From positions 1-24,207 of the IMG/VR virus record IMGVR_UViG_3300025648_000568: a stretch of DNA of 24,207 nucleotides. One strand, written 5' to 3'. Position numbers and translations under genes: made by a program. The notes beneath the pieces are model-generated. The model saw only the letters and a program-made list of their open reading frames with translations, searched no databases and had not been told where the DNA came from. Position 1 is the first letter of the stretch. The number at the start of each line of letters is the position of its first letter. Positions 1 through 7,518 of the stretch are shown one piece after another. This stretch comes from a virus.

Positions 1-1646
1 TTCCTGTACATACCATTGACACCAATATTCGTAGGGAACAACCTTCATACATCCAATACATCGCTGAGTCTCCTCGCGCTGTCATTCTAGAGGATGTAGA
101 TGATGATACTGTTGAGTTAGCTCCTCTTGAGAAAGACTTAACAAAGAAGCTAAGGTATGATGGATGGCAGAAGCCTCTGTTTGCTACTATTGATGGCTTC
201 CAAGCGAATGGATATGCCATTGTTGAAGTAGTTCAAGACCTCACTACTCCGGGTGAAATTGCCTGCGAACAGGTACAATCTAGTGACTTCTCATTCGTGT
301 CTGATACACGCGACTTACAGGCTTGTGAGATGGTAGGAAGAACTTATCATTACACCAAGACTAAATTAATTTCTCTCTGTGGCAATCCAGAGAATCCTAA
401 GGATGGTGATTGGGACAGAGACCAAGTGGATAAGGTAGTTAGCAAAAATTCTCCAGCTAGTAGTGCTGAGCCTCTTGAATCATCTGATGATAAAGATAAG
501 TCTCTCTTTCGTATCCAGAAGATTATGTTCCGTGTGCAAGGAGTAGTACACGTTGGTTGGGCTTGTATTGGTGTTGGTGATGACTGGCTTAGGAAGCCGC
601 GTCCTTTGTATATTGGTCGTAGGAAGCAAGCTGCTTCAGAACAGGCTCCTATGATGGGTCAACAGCAACAACCTCAGTGGGTTGAAGCTTATGAGACTGC
701 TTATCCTTATATCTTATTCCAGTATCTTATCTCTGAGAATGACACTATCAGTCATTTAAAGGGGAGGATATTCCTAGACCAAGATGTTCAGGAAGGTATT
801 AGTTCTCTACTATCTTCTACTGTCACACAAGCTCGTCGTGCTGCTGGTATGTATGGTAGTAAAGATACTGATGACCCTAATGATGACGTATTGATGCAGA
901 AGAATGTGTTCTTTAAACCTAATTGTCTCATCAATAAGAAGGTTACATTCACTCATCTTGATGCTCCAGAAGCTGGTATCTTTAGTGCTATACAGATGCT
1001 CCAGTCCGGAAATCAAGCTGAAACGTCACAGGTTAACTTTGCAGAGAACAACAACCAGAGAGATAGTAGGAAGACAGCACAAGCTATTAAAGAGTCTCGT
1101 GCACAGCGTCAAGAGTTGACATCTACTCAGGTCGTCTTGTTCTCCCTAGCTCTCACCGAACTATATCAAAAGATGGTTGGTGTTATTAAGTCACGTGTAC
1201 TTGCTGGACTTATTAAAGTGCGCCCTGACCTTATGCCTCTCTACCAGCGCCGGTTGATAGTTAAACCTTCTGGTGATACAGATGTTATTGAGAAGCAGCA
1301 GTTAGTTCAACAGATGACTCAAGCGTGGCCTGTTGTACAGAATACCGCTGCCGCACCTATCTTCATGATTGACTTGATTGAGATGATGTTTCCGGCACGG
1401 GCAAGTAAATACGTCCAAGCTATCCAACAAGCACAACAACAGCAGCAAAGTCAGCAAGCTCAGCAGATGCAACAGATGAAGCAGTTTGCTATTGGGTTAG
1501 GTCAACAGGTGATTGAGTTGTCTAAGCACGTTGACTGGTTCTCTGATGCTGGTAAGCTACATGCTGTACCTGTCATTGAACAGAAGGCTCAACAGATTGA
1601 ACAGATGTTACAACAGTTACAACCCAAGAAAGGCCAAGCACAATGA
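1..1646 (+). CDS. Portal protein, 3' part (5' end outside window)
   Basis: The frame starting at base 3 is open from the window edge, so the true start lies upstream; 547 residues are visible. Portals form the dodecameric ring at the capsid vertex through which DNA is packaged and ejected. Evidence is the segment around bases 270-360 (SSDFSFVSDTRDLQ, then a helix with KTKLISL), which has the form of the podoviral portal stem region (an aspartate-rich 'D.R' turn followed by a 'T..eL' helix), plus position directly before scaffold and capsid genes as in T7 gene 8. The C-terminus (bases about 1410-1640) is very glutamine-rich and probably a coiled coil. The stop overlaps the next start in an ATGA. 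The family call is inferred from order and weak motif likeness, not from alignment. Confidence 0.7.
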   Translation, partial: PVHTIDTNIRREQPSYIQYIAESPRAVILEDVDDDTVELAPLEKDLTKKLRYDGWQKPLFATIDGFQANGYAIVEVVQDLTTPGEIACEQVQSSDFSFVSDTRDLQACEMVGRTYHYTKTKLISLCGNPENPKDGDWDRDQVDKVVSKNSPASSAEPLESSDDKDKSLFRIQKIMFRVQGVVHVGWACIGVGDDWLRKPRPLYIGRRKQAASEQAPMMGQQQQPQWVEAYETAYPYILFQYLISENDTISHLKGRIFLDQDVQEGISSLLSSTVTQARRAAGMYGSKDTDDPNDDVLMQKNVFFKPNCLINKKVTFTHLDAPEAGIFSAIQMLQSGNQAETSQVNFAENNNQRDSRKTAQAIKESRAQRQELTSTQVVLFSLALTELYQKMVGVIKSRVLAGLIKVRPDLMPLYQRRLIVKPSGDTDVIEKQQLVQQMTQAWPVVQNTAAAPIFMIDLIEMMFPARASKYVQAIQQAQQQQQSQQAQQMQQMKQFAIGLGQQVIELSKHVDWFSDAGKLHAVPVIEQKAQQIEQMLQQLQPKKGQAQ

Positions 1647-1948
1647 ACCAATATGGATTCGGAGGCTCTATGTCTCCTAAGACGCCTGAACAGAAGGCTC
1701 AGGAAGAGTTAGATAAGCAGATGGAGAAGCTACATGAAGAGTGGCTTAAACATCCAGTAACTCAAGATGCTCTTAAGATACTGTCTGCTAGAGCTACTGA
1801 GTTCCAGAAACAATTACAAGATGGGATATTGATTGAGAGTGACGAGACCAAAGAGCACAAACTCAGAGTCGCTATGAACACTCTCAAAGCAAGTCACATC
1901 TTGTTGTCAGACACCAAACAGTTCGTTCAACACTTAAACAAACAATAA
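1643..1948 (+). CDS. Small helical protein between portal and scaffold
   Basis: Encodes 101 residues, almost all predicted helix and highly charged (many K, E, Q), with no signal peptide or membrane segment. I do not recognise a family. Its start overlaps the portal stop by ATGA, preceded by AAAGG nine bases upstream. A second in-frame ATG at 1670 lies four bases after a GGAGG (1661-1665), one of the few strong Shine-Dalgarno sequences in the window, and would give 92 residues starting MSPKTPEQ; either start is possible. Position between portal and scaffold suggests a morphogenesis or head-assembly accessory role, translationally coupled to the portal, but this is context only. Confidence 0.75.
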   Translation: MNQYGFGGSMSPKTPEQKAQEELDKQMEKLHEEWLKHPVTQDALKILSARATEFQKQLQDGILIESDETKEHKLRVAMNTLKASHILLSDTKQFVQHLNKQ

Positions 1949-1952
1949 ACAT

Positions 1953-3167
1953 ATGGCCGAAATCGCAACAGCACCAGAACTAAAGACAGTAGTCGCTCCA
2001 ACTATCAAACCAGTCGCTTCAACTACTCTTCCTAAAGAGGTAGAGGATAAAAGCTTCTCTGCAGATGACTTTGAAGTAGAGCAGCTACCTGAACAAGTTG
2101 ATGATAAAGCTGCCAAACCTACTACGGCAGCGGAAGATAAGTCAACCAAGCCTAAGGTTGAAGAGAAGCCTAAAGTTGATGAAGAGAAGAAAGAGGATGA
2201 GGAAGAAGTAGTGGAGGATGAAGAAGAGAAGCCTAAAGAAGAGGAGAAGAAGTTACCCTCTTTCCTTAAGCCACCGAAGGGTAAAGAAGATGGTGTTAAG
2301 CCAGAGGATAAGGGTGGGGTGAAGCCTATTGTTCCAAAGGCTGGAGCTAGAGATTTCACTGGCTTTACAAAAGAAGAGGCTGATGCTGGTAGGCAAATGT
2401 CTAATGAGGCTTTTGCTATATATCAGAAAGCTCTTAAGACTAACAAAGAATTATCTACTCTTAAGAATCAATCCTACATTCAACACCCTGATGCATACGT
2501 CCTTGACCCCGAGTATCAACAGACTAGGACTGACTTAACATTTGCTCAGAAAGAGGCTAGCTATTGGGAACAACAGCTTATTAATATGTCTGAGAATGGG
2601 ACTGAAGTTATCCCTCTGACAGGCTTTGATAGTAAGACTGGTGCACCTATCTGTGGTATACCTATCAAACCTAGCAAGGCACTTGAGCTTAAGTTGCAGC
2701 AGATGATTGGTAACTGTAATCAAGTGTCACAACAACTTCAAGGTAAACTACAACAGTATCCTACTAAGTATAAAGATACTGTTAGTACTGACTTGAAGGC
2801 TGTTGAAGACTATCGTGCACAACAGTTTGGTTGGGTTAAAGACCCCACATTGCTTGACTATACTATCCCAATTGAAGGTATCGGTGAACGCTCATTGAAG
2901 CAAGTGAGAGAAGATGTTCAAAGTATGTTACCTAAGTGGATGCACTCTCACCCTCTAGTTCCGGTACTTGGAGACTTAGTAATTGCACTCCGTATCAAGC
3001 AAGCTGAACTGGCAGAGAAATTATCTAATGCTGGTGTTGAGCAGATTAAGAAAGAGGAGCAAGAGTTAGTGGAACCATCCTCCAAGGCTAAGGCTACTGC
3101 TAAAGGTAAAGGAGCTAAAGTACACGGAGTGGATGAGTTTATTATTGACCCTAATCTAGGAGTCTAA
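1953..3167 (+). CDS. Scaffolding protein, capsid assembly
   Basis: Encodes 404 residues. The N-terminal third (about residues 30-115) is an extremely acidic, lysine/glutamate/proline-rich low-complexity stretch; the remainder is helical with Q-rich coiled-coil segments (about 200-270), and the end is basic and lysine/alanine-rich (about 375-390) before a short hydrophobic tail. Disordered acidic N-terminus, helical middle and basic C-terminus immediately before the major capsid gene is the usual make-up of podoviral scaffolds (T7 gp9 position), which template procapsid assembly and then leave. The start is five bases after the upstream stop, with no Shine-Dalgarno sequence (context ACATATG). 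An antisense open frame here is only the mirror of the GAA/AAG-rich codons. Confidence 0.65.
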   Translation: MAEIATAPELKTVVAPTIKPVASTTLPKEVEDKSFSADDFEVEQLPEQVDDKAAKPTTAAEDKSTKPKVEEKPKVDEEKKEDEEEVVEDEEEKPKEEEKKLPSFLKPPKGKEDGVKPEDKGGVKPIVPKAGARDFTGFTKEEADAGRQMSNEAFAIYQKALKTNKELSTLKNQSYIQHPDAYVLDPEYQQTRTDLTFAQKEASYWEQQLINMSENGTEVIPLTGFDSKTGAPICGIPIKPSKALELKLQQMIGNCNQVSQQLQGKLQQYPTKYKDTVSTDLKAVEDYRAQQFGWVKDPTLLDYTIPIEGIGERSLKQVREDVQSMLPKWMHSHPLVPVLGDLVIALRIKQAELAEKLSNAGVEQIKKEEQELVEPSSKAKATAKGKGAKVHGVDEFIIDPNLGV

Positions 3168-3172
3168 AGGAC

Positions 3173-3189
3173 TTGGCACGGAAATTGCT
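3173..3189 (+). promoter_or_regulatory. Sigma-54-type -24/-12 promoter motif
   Basis: TTGGCACG (3173-3180), four bases, then TTGCT (3185-3189). This equals the RpoN consensus YTGGCACG-N4-TTGCW at every defined position, with GG and GC 12 bases apart. It would place the transcription start near 3200, just after the scaffold stop and before the capsid gene. A related element occurs at 13370-13386 and on the minus strand at 22505-22521. What is seen is the motif; that it works as a sigma-54 promoter, rather than as a phage polymerase promoter or another protein-binding site, is inference. No activator-binding repeats are evident upstream, where the scaffold gene lies. Confidence 0.6.
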
Positions 3190-3246
3190 AGTAAGTATCT
3201 TGCTTCAACAGACGAAGGGCATCGTCACCGTGCTACTACTTTCTAA

Positions 3247-3295
3247 AGGGCATTAGAGCAACAGTTAAACCCTGTCTCTAATGCTCTATTGTTTT
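3247..3295 (+). terminator. Terminator-like hairpin before the capsid gene
   Basis: Arms 3247-3258 and 3276-3287 pair over 12 positions (one G-T), with an inner four-pair extension 3261-3264/3272-3275 after a two-base bulge and a seven-base loop. It is followed by ATTGTTTT (3288-3295). This has the form of an intrinsic terminator for transcripts of the portal-scaffold block. Because the sigma-54-type motif lies upstream of it, it could also end a short transcript of about 96 nt, or act as attenuator or 5' stabiliser of capsid mRNA. Confidence 0.6.
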
Positions 3296-3321
3296 AGGGA
3301 CTACAAAAGAAAGTAAATAAT

Positions 3322-4647
3322 ATGCCAGTGTTCTATAACCAGCCTGCTTCCTTCGGTAATGCTACCGTTGAAGATACAGCGCGGTTCAACCAACTCCCGT
3401 TCTACCTTGTTCGTAATGAGGTAAAACAGTTCCCCACGTGGTCAGTCTTTGACCAGTTATACGGCGACATTGATTGGCAAGCGAATGAAGGTAACACTAT
3501 GAAAGGTGTTACTCCTCAGCGTTCTCCAGTCTCTCGCTCGTTCTTCCATCCGAACGCTATCACTACTGTCCCTAATAAGGATGTGTATCAAGTGACTGAA
3601 TCGGTTGAACAGGCCGTGCTTTATATGCACGACTATGAATCCTTCCAGTTCAACTTCCTTCCTTCGTTCACTGTGTTCTGGAAGAACTACTTGCAGTTTG
3701 CTAACACTGATATCGTTCGTCAGATTGCTATCAGTAATAACCAGTTCATCGAGACTATGATGTGGGAAGGTTCTCCTTACTACTACATCGCTGGTGTTGG
3801 TCTCCAGTATGGTGCTCCTACTGCTCTTGGTAACGATGCCGGAACTGCTGCTAACAGTAAGACGTCTGCTTGGCTTGTTGCTGTTACTCAAGGTACTGGT
3901 GGTGTTGCCGGTATCTCTACTACTGGTCTCCGTCTCCGTGACGTGTTCAATGCGTTCATGGCTCTTCAAGAAGACTTGGCTGCTCCTGCCTTTGATGGCA
4001 GTAAGAACATGCCTAAGGATAATGAAGGCTTGAAAGGTAAGTATGTTCTCTTAGTTCCGTCTGAGGACTTCCTTAACTTCTCCTTCGACCCCGACGTGTT
4101 GAACAAACTTCAAGGTCTCGCTCCTTGTGACTTGAACCTGTTGTTCAATGACTTCAAAGGTCTCCTGTTCGGGTTTATGACCTGCAAGATTAACAAGTAC
4201 CCTGTCCGTTACAATACGGCTGATGTGCTTGATAACGCTGGTAACGTCTTGTACGCGAAGGGTACTCCGGTTGCTCCTGAAATCTTCGATGCTACGGACA
4301 ACAAGTGGAAACCTAATCCGTACTACACTTCACGTATCACTGCTCCGAATACCATTACTTGGATTCTGGGTGCTGACCGCGCGAAGACTATCAAGGTTGG
4401 CCCTCCGCCGAAGGAGTTTGCTACCACCAACATGAGTGCTAAGAAGTTCTATTCTATGCGCTGGAATGGTGAAGTTCAGTTGACTGACCAAGTTCTCATC
4501 TTTGATGCGAACGGTACTCCGTCTCTCAACAACTATGGCAAACAACTTAAGTTCATCAGCGAGTTGACTCATGGTTATCTCGAAGGTGAACGGCGTCATG
4601 CCTTCCCGATTCTGTCGAAACGCACCCGTCCACAGAATGTTGTCTAA
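3322..4647 (+). CDS. Major capsid protein
   Basis: Encodes 441 residues with no signal peptide. Identification rests on position directly after the scaffold, size within the range of phage coat proteins, aromatic-rich globular composition, and a codon use clearly biased to C-ending codons (TTC, AAC, TAC) compared with neighbours, as expected for the most abundant product. I cannot assign it to a specific coat family from sequence alone; an HK97-type fold is the default inference. The leader contains AAAGAAAG about 9-16 bases before ATG and no classical Shine-Dalgarno sequence; the same AAAGAAAG recurs before the gene at 4682. The gene has its own upstream regulatory gap (promoter motif 3173-3189, hairpin 3247-3295), and the capsid plus 4682 unit is closed by the hairpin at 5201-5237. 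Confidence 0.7.
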   Translation: MPVFYNQPASFGNATVEDTARFNQLPFYLVRNEVKQFPTWSVFDQLYGDIDWQANEGNTMKGVTPQRSPVSRSFFHPNAITTVPNKDVYQVTESVEQAVLYMHDYESFQFNFLPSFTVFWKNYLQFANTDIVRQIAISNNQFIETMMWEGSPYYYIAGVGLQYGAPTALGNDAGTAANSKTSAWLVAVTQGTGGVAGISTTGLRLRDVFNAFMALQEDLAAPAFDGSKNMPKDNEGLKGKYVLLVPSEDFLNFSFDPDVLNKLQGLAPCDLNLLFNDFKGLLFGFMTCKINKYPVRYNTADVLDNAGNVLYAKGTPVAPEIFDATDNKWKPNPYYTSRITAPNTITWILGADRAKTIKVGPPPKEFATTNMSAKKFYSMRWNGEVQLTDQVLIFDANGTPSLNNYGKQLKFISELTHGYLEGERRHAFPILSKRTRPQNVV

Positions 4648-4681
4648 TCCCTAACAATTAACTAAAGAAAGACTCAATACA

Positions 4682-5188
4682 ATGAAAAAGTTAATCATCT
4701 CCCTCGCTGTTGCAATTGGACTCGGTAGTGTTGCACAAGCTCAGAACCTTACGTTCTCTGCGACTGTTGCTACTAACACCATGTCCTCTCTTGTGACTGG
4801 CCCGTTCAAAGTCATTCAGTTGGTTGTAACGTCTACTGGCAATGCCTCTGGCTATCTGGTTGATAGTTACACTAACTCGACTGTCTATACTAATGCTGCA
4901 TATACTAACATTGTTAGTTATGTCACTAACATGCCGGCTATCTACACCAATTACTTTGGTGTTCTTAGCACGAATGCTGACTACCTCGGCAATCGTAACG
5001 TGTTAGTTGATGTGACGAATAGTGTTGCTGCATCTACGAATAACTTGCCGTATGTTGCTGTGTCATGCACGACTACTCCTACTGTTGTGAATAACATGAA
5101 CACGGTATACAGTCGTGGTGTTTGGTTTACGAACACCTCTGCTACTGGCAATTCAGTCACAGTAACGGTGACTGGTATCCGTCAATAA
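4682..5188 (+). CDS. Secreted Thr/Asn-rich protein after the capsid
   Basis: Encodes 168 residues. It starts with a clear Sec signal peptide: basic MKK, hydrophobic core LIISLAVAIGLG, and an AQA cleavage site near residue 20. The mature part is beta-rich and full of repeated Y-T-N / V-T-N / S-T-N segments. No known domain is recognised. It follows the capsid gene after 34 bases, with the same AAAGAAAG leader, and the pair is closed by a strong hairpin at 5201-5237, so it is probably transcribed at capsid level. The slot usually holds a decoration or head protein, but a Sec signal is unexpected for a protein assembled in the cytoplasm. A periplasmic or outer-surface role late in infection (for example exclusion of other phages) is possible. 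Function unknown. Confidence 0.75.
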   Translation: MKKLIISLAVAIGLGSVAQAQNLTFSATVATNTMSSLVTGPFKVIQLVVTSTGNASGYLVDSYTNSTVYTNAAYTNIVSYVTNMPAIYTNYFGVLSTNADYLGNRNVLVDVTNSVAASTNNLPYVAVSCTTTPTVVNNMNTVYSRGVWFTNTSATGNSVTVTVTGIRQ

Positions 5189-5200
5189 TCGTGGTCAATC

Positions 5201-5250
5201 GTGGTGCTATCTGGAGCATGTCTCTAGGTAGCACCACTCTTCCCTTTCTT
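5201..5250 (+). terminator. Strong hairpin terminator after the capsid pair
   Basis: Arms 5201-5216 and 5222-5237 pair over all 16 positions (14 Watson-Crick, two G-T) around a five-base loop CATGT. A pyrimidine/T-rich tail TCTTCCCTTTCTT follows at 5238-5250. It begins 12 bases after the stop of the 4682 gene. It is the strongest hairpin I see in the window and looks like an intrinsic terminator ending the capsid transcript. The ATG at 5218 is within its loop, which argues against that codon as start of the following gene. Confidence 0.7.
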
Positions 5251-5253
5251 ATT

Positions 5254-5577
5254 ATGATTAGAACAATTGGAACTTGTGAAAAGAATATAACTCCAGTACC
5301 TGCTAATGCCATTGTAGTACCTGCTGGCGTCTCTAAAGAAGTCATACCTGATGGTTCCGGAAAACCTACTGAACGTGCTTATGCTACGATTCAGAATGTT
5401 GGAGCTAACATTGCTTATTATGCTTTTGGACAGACCTGTGATAATGTTAGTAACTTCCATGGTGTTCTTCCACAGTACTCTGCTGTTCCAATCCCCTCTG
5501 CTGACCAAGTGACTGTATTCAGTCCTGCTGGAACTACTATTGCTGTTACTATCTTCACTCGGGATGAAGGCATTTAA
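5254..5577 (+). CDS. Small beta-rich protein, possible virion accessory
   Basis: Encodes 107 residues from ATG 5254. This start is chosen over ATG 5218 because 5218 lies in the loop of the terminator-like hairpin, and because TTATTATG fits the start context used through the window. The sequence (RAYATIQNVGANIAYYAFG in the middle, then alternating polar and hydrophobic strands ending in TIFTRDEG) has the pattern of small all-beta virion proteins often found near phage head genes, in which an 'iqN.g...iyyafG' strand pair recurs. That likeness is from memory of such proteins, not an alignment. No signal peptide. No promoter is seen between the hairpin and the start, so expression may depend on read-through. 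Confidence 0.6.
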   Translation: MIRTIGTCEKNITPVPANAIVVPAGVSKEVIPDGSGKPTERAYATIQNVGANIAYYAFGQTCDNVSNFHGVLPQYSAVPIPSADQVTVFSPAGTTIAVTIFTRDEGI

Positions 5578-5580
5578 TCT

Positions 5581-7206
5581 ATGAAATTAACTCTTTTAGC
5601 TTTACTTGCTAGCAGTGGGCTAGTATTAGCTGGCCCTGTTCCTGTTGTATCTGGTGGTGGAGGTTCTAGCACGTTGCCGAGTTATGTGGTGACGAACGCG
5701 CCCCTTAACATTAACAACGGTGGCACGTTAACCAACTTAATGGCGACAAACCTTGTTGGCTCACTTCCAGTTGCATCGCTGCCGACTGGATTATCAACCA
5801 ATGCCTTATCCTACAACGCTTCATTTATACCATCGTTAATCGCTACCAACCCGCTAAAGCAATCAAACCTCTACATTGGGTATAATGGAACATATGTTAA
5901 CATGTATGGTGACTCAGTTATGATGGGAGCCCTGTCAGACCTACCATCACCAACTGGATTTGACCATTACTCATTCGGTGATTATGTCCGTGTCCTTTCA
6001 TCCTCTAACTACATGGCGGCTGGCTCTGGTTCCGCAATAGCGACAAACATCAACTGGGGCTGGCCCATTAGTGGTGGAAATGGATACACGCTTGACTACA
6101 TGTTTGGTGGCCAAAGCCTGACCAACGTGTCCCTTGCATATCAGGTTCTTATTGAGGCTGGGGTTGCCGACATTTTGATAGGCAACTGCAACTCTAAATT
6201 TCCCACTCCCGACCTTTATTATTACAGCCTAATCACAAATCTTGTCGCGCAGCAGCTAGTCAAATTTGGAAGGTCGACTAGAACAGTAATTTGCACACCC
6301 GTTGGTAGCCAGACAGCCAGCGCGTGGACCAATAATCATCCGTGGCTGTTCACTAACTTATTCACATTCATAAGGTCAGGTGTTCCACAGTTCAACCTAA
6401 CAAACCTTAATAATTACGCCGGAACCAATGCGGCTGGATTCGTAATCACCACCAATCTTGATACCTACGATAAATATGTCACTTATATCTACAATGTTCA
6501 AGTTGCGTTGTTAAAGTTTGCCGCAACCTACGGCGGGTCAAACTATGTTGACATAGCTCGTTTTGACAATATGCAGACTGCATATGGAGCATCTTCTCCC
6601 GATGGCTGGCATCCGAACACAGGGATGCAAGTCGAGTTCGGTAAGCGGGTTTATGATGCGTGGTGGAACTCCAAAAAGGATTACACGGAGGTTCCGATAC
6701 CACAAGGTTTCTTCTTGGTGAGCAATGGGTTTGGCCCCAATACTCTGTCACGAACCTTGCCAATCTCACAGATTCCTACCAATGTCGTGCCGTCCATCGC
6801 CTTCCAGCTACATGACCAGACCAACAGCTACACGGCGACCACGACCTATTCTGCCCTGACCAACTACACGACCTTGCAGAATATGAGGTCTGACATTTTT
6901 GGCGGTAATCTATCTGCTGGATACATCACGAATCTGGTGAATGGCACATACTTGATTTCATTCAACTGCTCTGTCCGGTTCGGAGCAAATAACACCGAAG
7001 CCATATTCACCGTCCTGACGAATGGTGTTGATGCTGGTATCGAAAGCTGGTGGGGTGGCTCTAATCCGGCCTCGGCTACCTCCGGCTCTGCCATCGGTGT
7101 CCTCTACCTTCCAGCCAACAGCACGATTTCGGTTGGTGTGAAAGTCCAGTCCGGCACCTTGAATATAACCAATGTCGCTGGCGGATTGATTGTGACGAAG
7201 CAATAA
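5581..7206 (+). CDS. Secreted SGNH/GDSL hydrolase with C1q-like C-terminus
   Basis: Encodes 541 residues. There is an N-terminal Sec signal (MKLTLLALLASSGLVLA, cut before GPV), a Gly/Ser and Thr-Asn-rich linker (about 25-95), then an SGNH hydrolase domain: block I GDS with nucleophile Ser112, block III GNCN (201-204), and block V DGWH with Asp341 and His344. Residues about 405-541 form a separate beta domain of C1q/TNF-like type (GTYLISFNCSVRF, then a Leu-Pro-Ala-Asn-Ser strand near the end), typical of phage and bacterial surface-binding tips. SGNH enzymes deacetylate or de-esterify glycans and lipids, so a surface-polysaccharide esterase is the likely role. After the first ~80 bases, base use becomes more GC-rich than the neighbours: 58% in the 60 bases from 6781 against 42% in the 60 from 5281. 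Confidence 0.8.
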   Translation: MKLTLLALLASSGLVLAGPVPVVSGGGGSSTLPSYVVTNAPLNINNGGTLTNLMATNLVGSLPVASLPTGLSTNALSYNASFIPSLIATNPLKQSNLYIGYNGTYVNMYGDSVMMGALSDLPSPTGFDHYSFGDYVRVLSSSNYMAAGSGSAIATNINWGWPISGGNGYTLDYMFGGQSLTNVSLAYQVLIEAGVADILIGNCNSKFPTPDLYYYSLITNLVAQQLVKFGRSTRTVICTPVGSQTASAWTNNHPWLFTNLFTFIRSGVPQFNLTNLNNYAGTNAAGFVITTNLDTYDKYVTYIYNVQVALLKFAATYGGSNYVDIARFDNMQTAYGASSPDGWHPNTGMQVEFGKRVYDAWWNSKKDYTEVPIPQGFFLVSNGFGPNTLSRTLPISQIPTNVVPSIAFQLHDQTNSYTATTTYSALTNYTTLQNMRSDIFGGNLSAGYITNLVNGTYLISFNCSVRFGANNTEAIFTVLTNGVDAGIESWWGGSNPASATSGSAIGVLYLPANSTISVGVKVQSGTLNITNVAGGLIVTKQ

Positions 7207-7243
7207 ACCTTGTTGTTATGCTAGAACTCTTCGCTAACTTGTT

Positions 7244-7253
7244 AAAGGCTACA
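7244..7253 (+). promoter_or_regulatory. Ribosome binding site deciding the start at 7254
   Basis: AAAGG (7244-7248) with a five-base spacer before ATG 7254. It favours this start over the in-frame ATG at 7218, which has no such sequence. It is one of few Shine-Dalgarno-like sites in the window. Confidence 0.5.
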
Positions 7254-7514
7254 ATGGAAAAGACAAACAAACATGGAAAGGAAAGCATAAACACACTCCT
7301 CTTGTTAGCTGTTCTTTACCTAGGTTATCAAGACCACTTGGCGATTGTGAGGAATACAGAGCAAACAACCGCACTTGCTCATGCGCTTAAGTGGAAGTTG
7401 AACATTAATGTCAACGAACAAAATGGTCGCCCTGTCAATGAAAGTAAACGGTATGATGCCTCTGACATATCGTTTGCAGAAAACAACACAGAGACAACAA
7501 AGAGAAAGAACTGA
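7254..7514 (+). CDS. Single-span membrane protein, possible i-spanin
   Basis: Encodes 86 residues from ATG 7254 (or 98 from 7218). A short basic N-terminus (MEKTNKHGKES) is followed by one hydrophobic segment (INTLLLLAVLYLGY, about residues 12-25) and a hydrophilic, Asn/Glu/Lys-rich tail of about 55 residues. This N-in/C-out layout fits inner-membrane spanins, and a lipoprotein gene lies two genes downstream (7739), as in two-component spanin pairs. A signal-anchor membrane protein of other function is equally possible; no family was recognised. The next gene starts four bases after this stop. Confidence 0.6.
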   Translation: MEKTNKHGKESINTLLLLAVLYLGYQDHLAIVRNTEQTTALAHALKWKLNINVNEQNGRPVNESKRYDASDISFAENNTETTKRKN

Positions 7515-7518
7515 TAGT

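Noticed and set aside
1410-1640. CAA/CAG-rich stretch at the portal end as a DNA repeat
   Set aside because: It encodes a Gln-rich coiled-coil-like tail with mixed codons; no regular repeat unit.
1934-2359. Minus-strand open frame of 141 residues, very Ser-rich, opposite the scaffold gene
   Set aside because: It mirrors the GAA/AAG-rich acidic coding stretch of the scaffold; low-complexity serine product, no start signal, wholly inside a supported gene.
3457-3969. Minus-strand open frame of 170 residues opposite the capsid gene
   Set aside because: Fully antisense to the strongly codon-biased capsid gene; composition is Arg/Ser/Thr-rich as expected of a shadow frame.
5218-5253. ATG 5218 (or the open frame from 5122) as start of the small beta-rich gene
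   Set aside because: 5122 overlaps the upstream gene; 5218 lies in the loop of a 16-pair hairpin. ATG 5254 is preferred.
5722-5740. TGGCACG in the SGNH gene as another promoter motif copy
   Set aside because: The first T of TTGGCACG is G and no TGCT follows at the fixed distance.
7408-7518. Longer N-terminus for the holin candidate from ATG 7408
   Set aside because: It overlaps the previous membrane-protein gene in another frame and adds a basic, non-membrane stretch; ATG 7519 lies four bases after the previous stop, like other starts here.
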